Positions 12,575 through 13,638 of a stretch of DNA of 13,638 nucleotides are shown here, piece after piece (the stretch's first letter is position 1; the number at the start of each line of letters is the position of its first letter). The position numbers were made by a program, and so were the translations under genes. The stretch is from NCBI GenBank assembly GCA_002328295.1, contig DCXE01000004.1:2152-15789 (forward strand). Reading direction: 5' to 3'. The DNA is from Candidatus Peribacter sp. UBA2144 (lineage in GTDB: Bacteria > Patescibacteriota > Gracilibacteria > Peribacterales > Peribacteraceae). Below the pieces are notes generated by a model. It did no database searches. It was not told where the DNA came from and worked only from the letters and a program-made list of their open reading frames with translations.

Positions 12575-13078
12575 TTACAAAGCCATTATCCCCGCCATCT
12601 CTCCCAACACAGCAAAGCAATCAAATGCAACAGCACTTGAAGCTGCTGCTTCGGCACCAACTGCACCGACTGCTCCAACTTCCGCTCCGGCAACACTAGC
12701 AACTCCAGCCTCTGTTCCAGCAGCCACTGCTCCTATGTTCGCAGTTGTCGTCACTGATCCTGCTTCCACTCCACCCGCTAAAGGTTCCACAGGGCAAATT
12801 ATCGGAGGTGGAACTGGAGGTGGCGCAGGTCCGAAATTTGGAACCGGTCCAAAGCCTTGAGGATCTAGAAAATTGGGAGGAACTCCAAACCCTCCGGGGC
12901 CAAATATTTCTGGAACATTTCCAAAGCCTGCTTCGTTAAATATCCCCGGCGGCGTACCAATCATCGATTCTCCTCCAGTTATTGGTGGTGGAGGTGGTGT
13001 ACCAGTTACTGTCGTTGGTGGCGTACCAATCATCGATTCCCCTCCAGTTACCGGCGGTGGCGGCAATGTATCGATCAT
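12575..13078 (-). CDS. Pro/Gly-rich repeat protein with Ala/Gly-rich tail, unknown function
   Basis: I do not recognise this 167-residue protein. The N-terminal 45 residues carry two copies of a PPPP-[VI]TGGESMIGTPP unit. Residues 49-84 hold three GFG-x-VP-type units of about 11-12 residues, then a Pro-rich PAPPPVPPP. From residue 100 to the end it is Ala/Gly/Val-rich and moderately hydrophobic, with C95 and C154. There is no signal peptide. Its stop is 2 bases from the stop of the convergent protease. The plus strand has a competing 75-codon Gly-rich frame, but a near-consensus promoter just upstream of this ATG favours the minus-strand gene. A surface or matrix protein is possible but unproven. 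Confidence 0.55.
   Translation of the reverse strand: MIDTLPPPPVTGGESMIGTPPTTVTGTPPPPPITGGESMIGTPPGIFNEAGFGNVPEIFGPGGFGVPPNFLDPQGFGPVPNFGPAPPPVPPPIICPVEPLAGGVEAGSVTTTANIGAVAAGTEAGVASVAGAEVGAVGAVGAEAAASSAVAFDCFAVLGEMAGIMAL
12951..13064. repeat. Two direct repeats of about 44 bp in the Pro-rich gene
   Basis: Copies start at 12951 and 13020, 69 bases apart (23 codons). Both begin GGCGTACCAATCATCGATTC, and they differ at only a few bases over about 44 positions, giving the two TGGESMIGTPP peptide units on the minus strand. Confidence 0.8.
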
Positions 13079-13093
13079 ACTCGGGGACTTCGA

Positions 13094-13122
13094 ATTCTAA
13101 TCCTTACGCCAAAATTTGTCAA
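13094..13122 (-). promoter_or_regulatory. Near-consensus sigma70-type promoter of the Pro-rich gene
   Basis: On the minus strand TTGACA (13117-13122), exactly 17 bases, TAGAAT (13094-13099). This is the best promoter match in the window. The ATG is 15 bases after the -10, leaving a leader of about 8 bases. Confidence 0.7.
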
Positions 13123-13131
13123 TATGGCTTG

Positions 13132-13437
13132 TCATGAGCTTGCCGAATGGTAGTACGGGCTTTCATCTATTCGTAGTAAACTATTTTCTTTTAGGTAGCG
13201 CATAAGTTGTTTCTTGAGAAAGTGTCTCCCCGACCCGCTCTTCAAAAACTTCTCTCTGCCAAGAGCGTCCATCTTGTTCAAATAGGTTTCACAGTAGATT
13301 AGTTTCCACTTTGATTCTTTAGCAGTGGATATATTCTTATGGCGATTATGTTCAGCAAGTCTACGTTTGAGATCAGTGGTGTAGCCAATGTACCATTTTC
13401 CGTTCGATTCGCTTTCGATGAGGTAAACATGGAACAT
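13132..13437 (-). CDS. GIY-YIG domain nuclease-like protein
   Basis: This is a 101-residue single-domain protein. VYL at 4-6 and YIG at 16-18 form the GIY-YIG motif, followed by TTDLKRRLAEHN with the catalytic-type arginine at 25/26 and REKFLKSGSGRHFLKK at 61-76 with the metal-binding Glu at 62. This is the small stand-alone family common in bacteria and abundant in candidate phyla, related to the UvrC N-terminal and homing endonuclease domains. Members are presumed to act on DNA, but the biological role of this group is not settled. The tail after LMRYL is about 20 residues longer than the core and ends in a Ser/Tyr-rich segment. Extended -10 TGCTATGAT lies just upstream. Confidence 0.88.
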   Translation of the reverse strand: MFHVYLIESESNGKWYIGYTTDLKRRLAEHNRHKNISTAKESKWKLIYCETYLNKMDALGREKFLKSGSGRHFLKKQLMRYLKENSLLRIDESPYYHSASS

Positions 13438-13446
13438 AAGGGATGG

Positions 13447-13455
13447 ATCATAGCA
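13447..13455 (-). promoter_or_regulatory. Extended -10 element of the GIY-YIG gene
   Basis: TGCTATGAT on the minus strand has the TGN extension that can replace a -35 box. It ends 9 bases before the ATG, giving an almost leaderless transcript. Confidence 0.45.
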
Positions 13456-13498
13456 GAGTTAATGCTGTTTAGTCGCGTAAAGTCGCTGGTTCGTTATT

Positions 13499-13626
13499 GG
13501 CGGTGCCACGTGATCGCCGAAAAGCGCCTCAGCGCTTAGAGGCGATTTTACGTGCGGCGGTGCCACGTGATCGTGCGCAGCCCCGTAAAGTCGCTTTGCG
13601 ACCACGGGGCACGTAAAATACGCTAC
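13499..13626. repeat. Palindrome-rich direct repeats at the right edge
   Basis: GGCGGTGCCACGTGATCG occurs at 13499-13516 and again at 13556-13573, 57 bases apart. Each copy opens a hairpin unit: ATCGCC (13513-13518) with GGCGAT (13541-13546) enclosing AAGCGC-CTCA-GCGCTT; and CCCCGT (13581-13586) with ACGGGG (13604-13609) enclosing GTCGC-TTT-GCGAC. Both end in TTTACGTG or CACGTAAAA. No gene is evident from 13438 to the end. Confidence 0.75.
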
Positions 13627-13638
13627 TCGCTTCGCTGC

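Noticed and set aside
12873..13100. Plus-strand 75-codon Gly/Pro-rich frame
   Set aside because: It is the complement of the minus-strand Pro/Gly gene, is shorter, and has no promoter comparable to the TTGACA-17-TAGAAT on the other strand.
13339..13539. Plus-strand 66-codon frame over the GIY-YIG gene and edge repeats
   Set aside because: It is antisense to a recognised domain and runs into palindromic repeats.

Overview
The window reads as a piece of a bacterial chromosome, most likely from a Candidate Phyla Radiation (Patescibacteria) organism, perhaps near Peregrinibacteria/Peribacteria. The reasons are GC content in the low forties by eye, ordinary use of TGA as a stop (ruvC and recF both end in TGA), very tight gene packing, almost no Shine-Dalgarno sequences, short housekeeping proteins, many small palindromic or 7-bp tandem repeats between genes, and an SLH-domain secreted protease. 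The placement is an inference; no 16S or phylogenetic marker was tested.

Bases 1-5100: a possible fragment of an upstream gene, then ruvC on the plus strand running convergently into a minus-strand block. In transcription order that block is trxB (thioredoxin reductase), an rpmG-like L33 protein, an EamA-family transporter, an RppH-like Nudix hydrolase and recF. The last four are separated by 1-5 bases and look like one operon. A phosphoribosyltransferase is divergent from trxB.

Bases 5046-5506 hold a tRNA-Leu(CAA) locus: one intact minus-strand tRNA-Leu lies between the 5' part and the 3' half of a second tRNA-Leu, and an extra copy of that tRNA's 3' end sits further downstream on the minus strand.

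Bases 5507-9084: a small unknown gene, then two overlapping plus-strand genes that I identify as murL and murD2. This is the alternative route to the D-glutamate of peptidoglycan: L-Glu is ligated first and then epimerised on the nucleotide precursor. murD2 carries three repeat-derived segments inside its reading frame, and its stop codon lies in a heptamer array that also supplies the stop of the convergent grpE.

Bases 9085-13638 are mostly envelope genes: a Ca2+/cation exchanger ending in a strong heptamer-built terminator, an Asp/Ala-repeat lipoprotein, a secreted trypsin-like protease with three SLH domains, a Pro/Gly-rich protein with a near-consensus promoter, a GIY-YIG protein and a palindrome-rich repeat tract at the right edge.

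The two themes most worth following are the MurD2-MurL pathway and a set of 7-bp tandem repeats that appear as coding insertions, shared stop codons and a terminator. A third is that several genes place a TANNNT hexamer 6-7 bases before ATG, which suggests leaderless transcripts.
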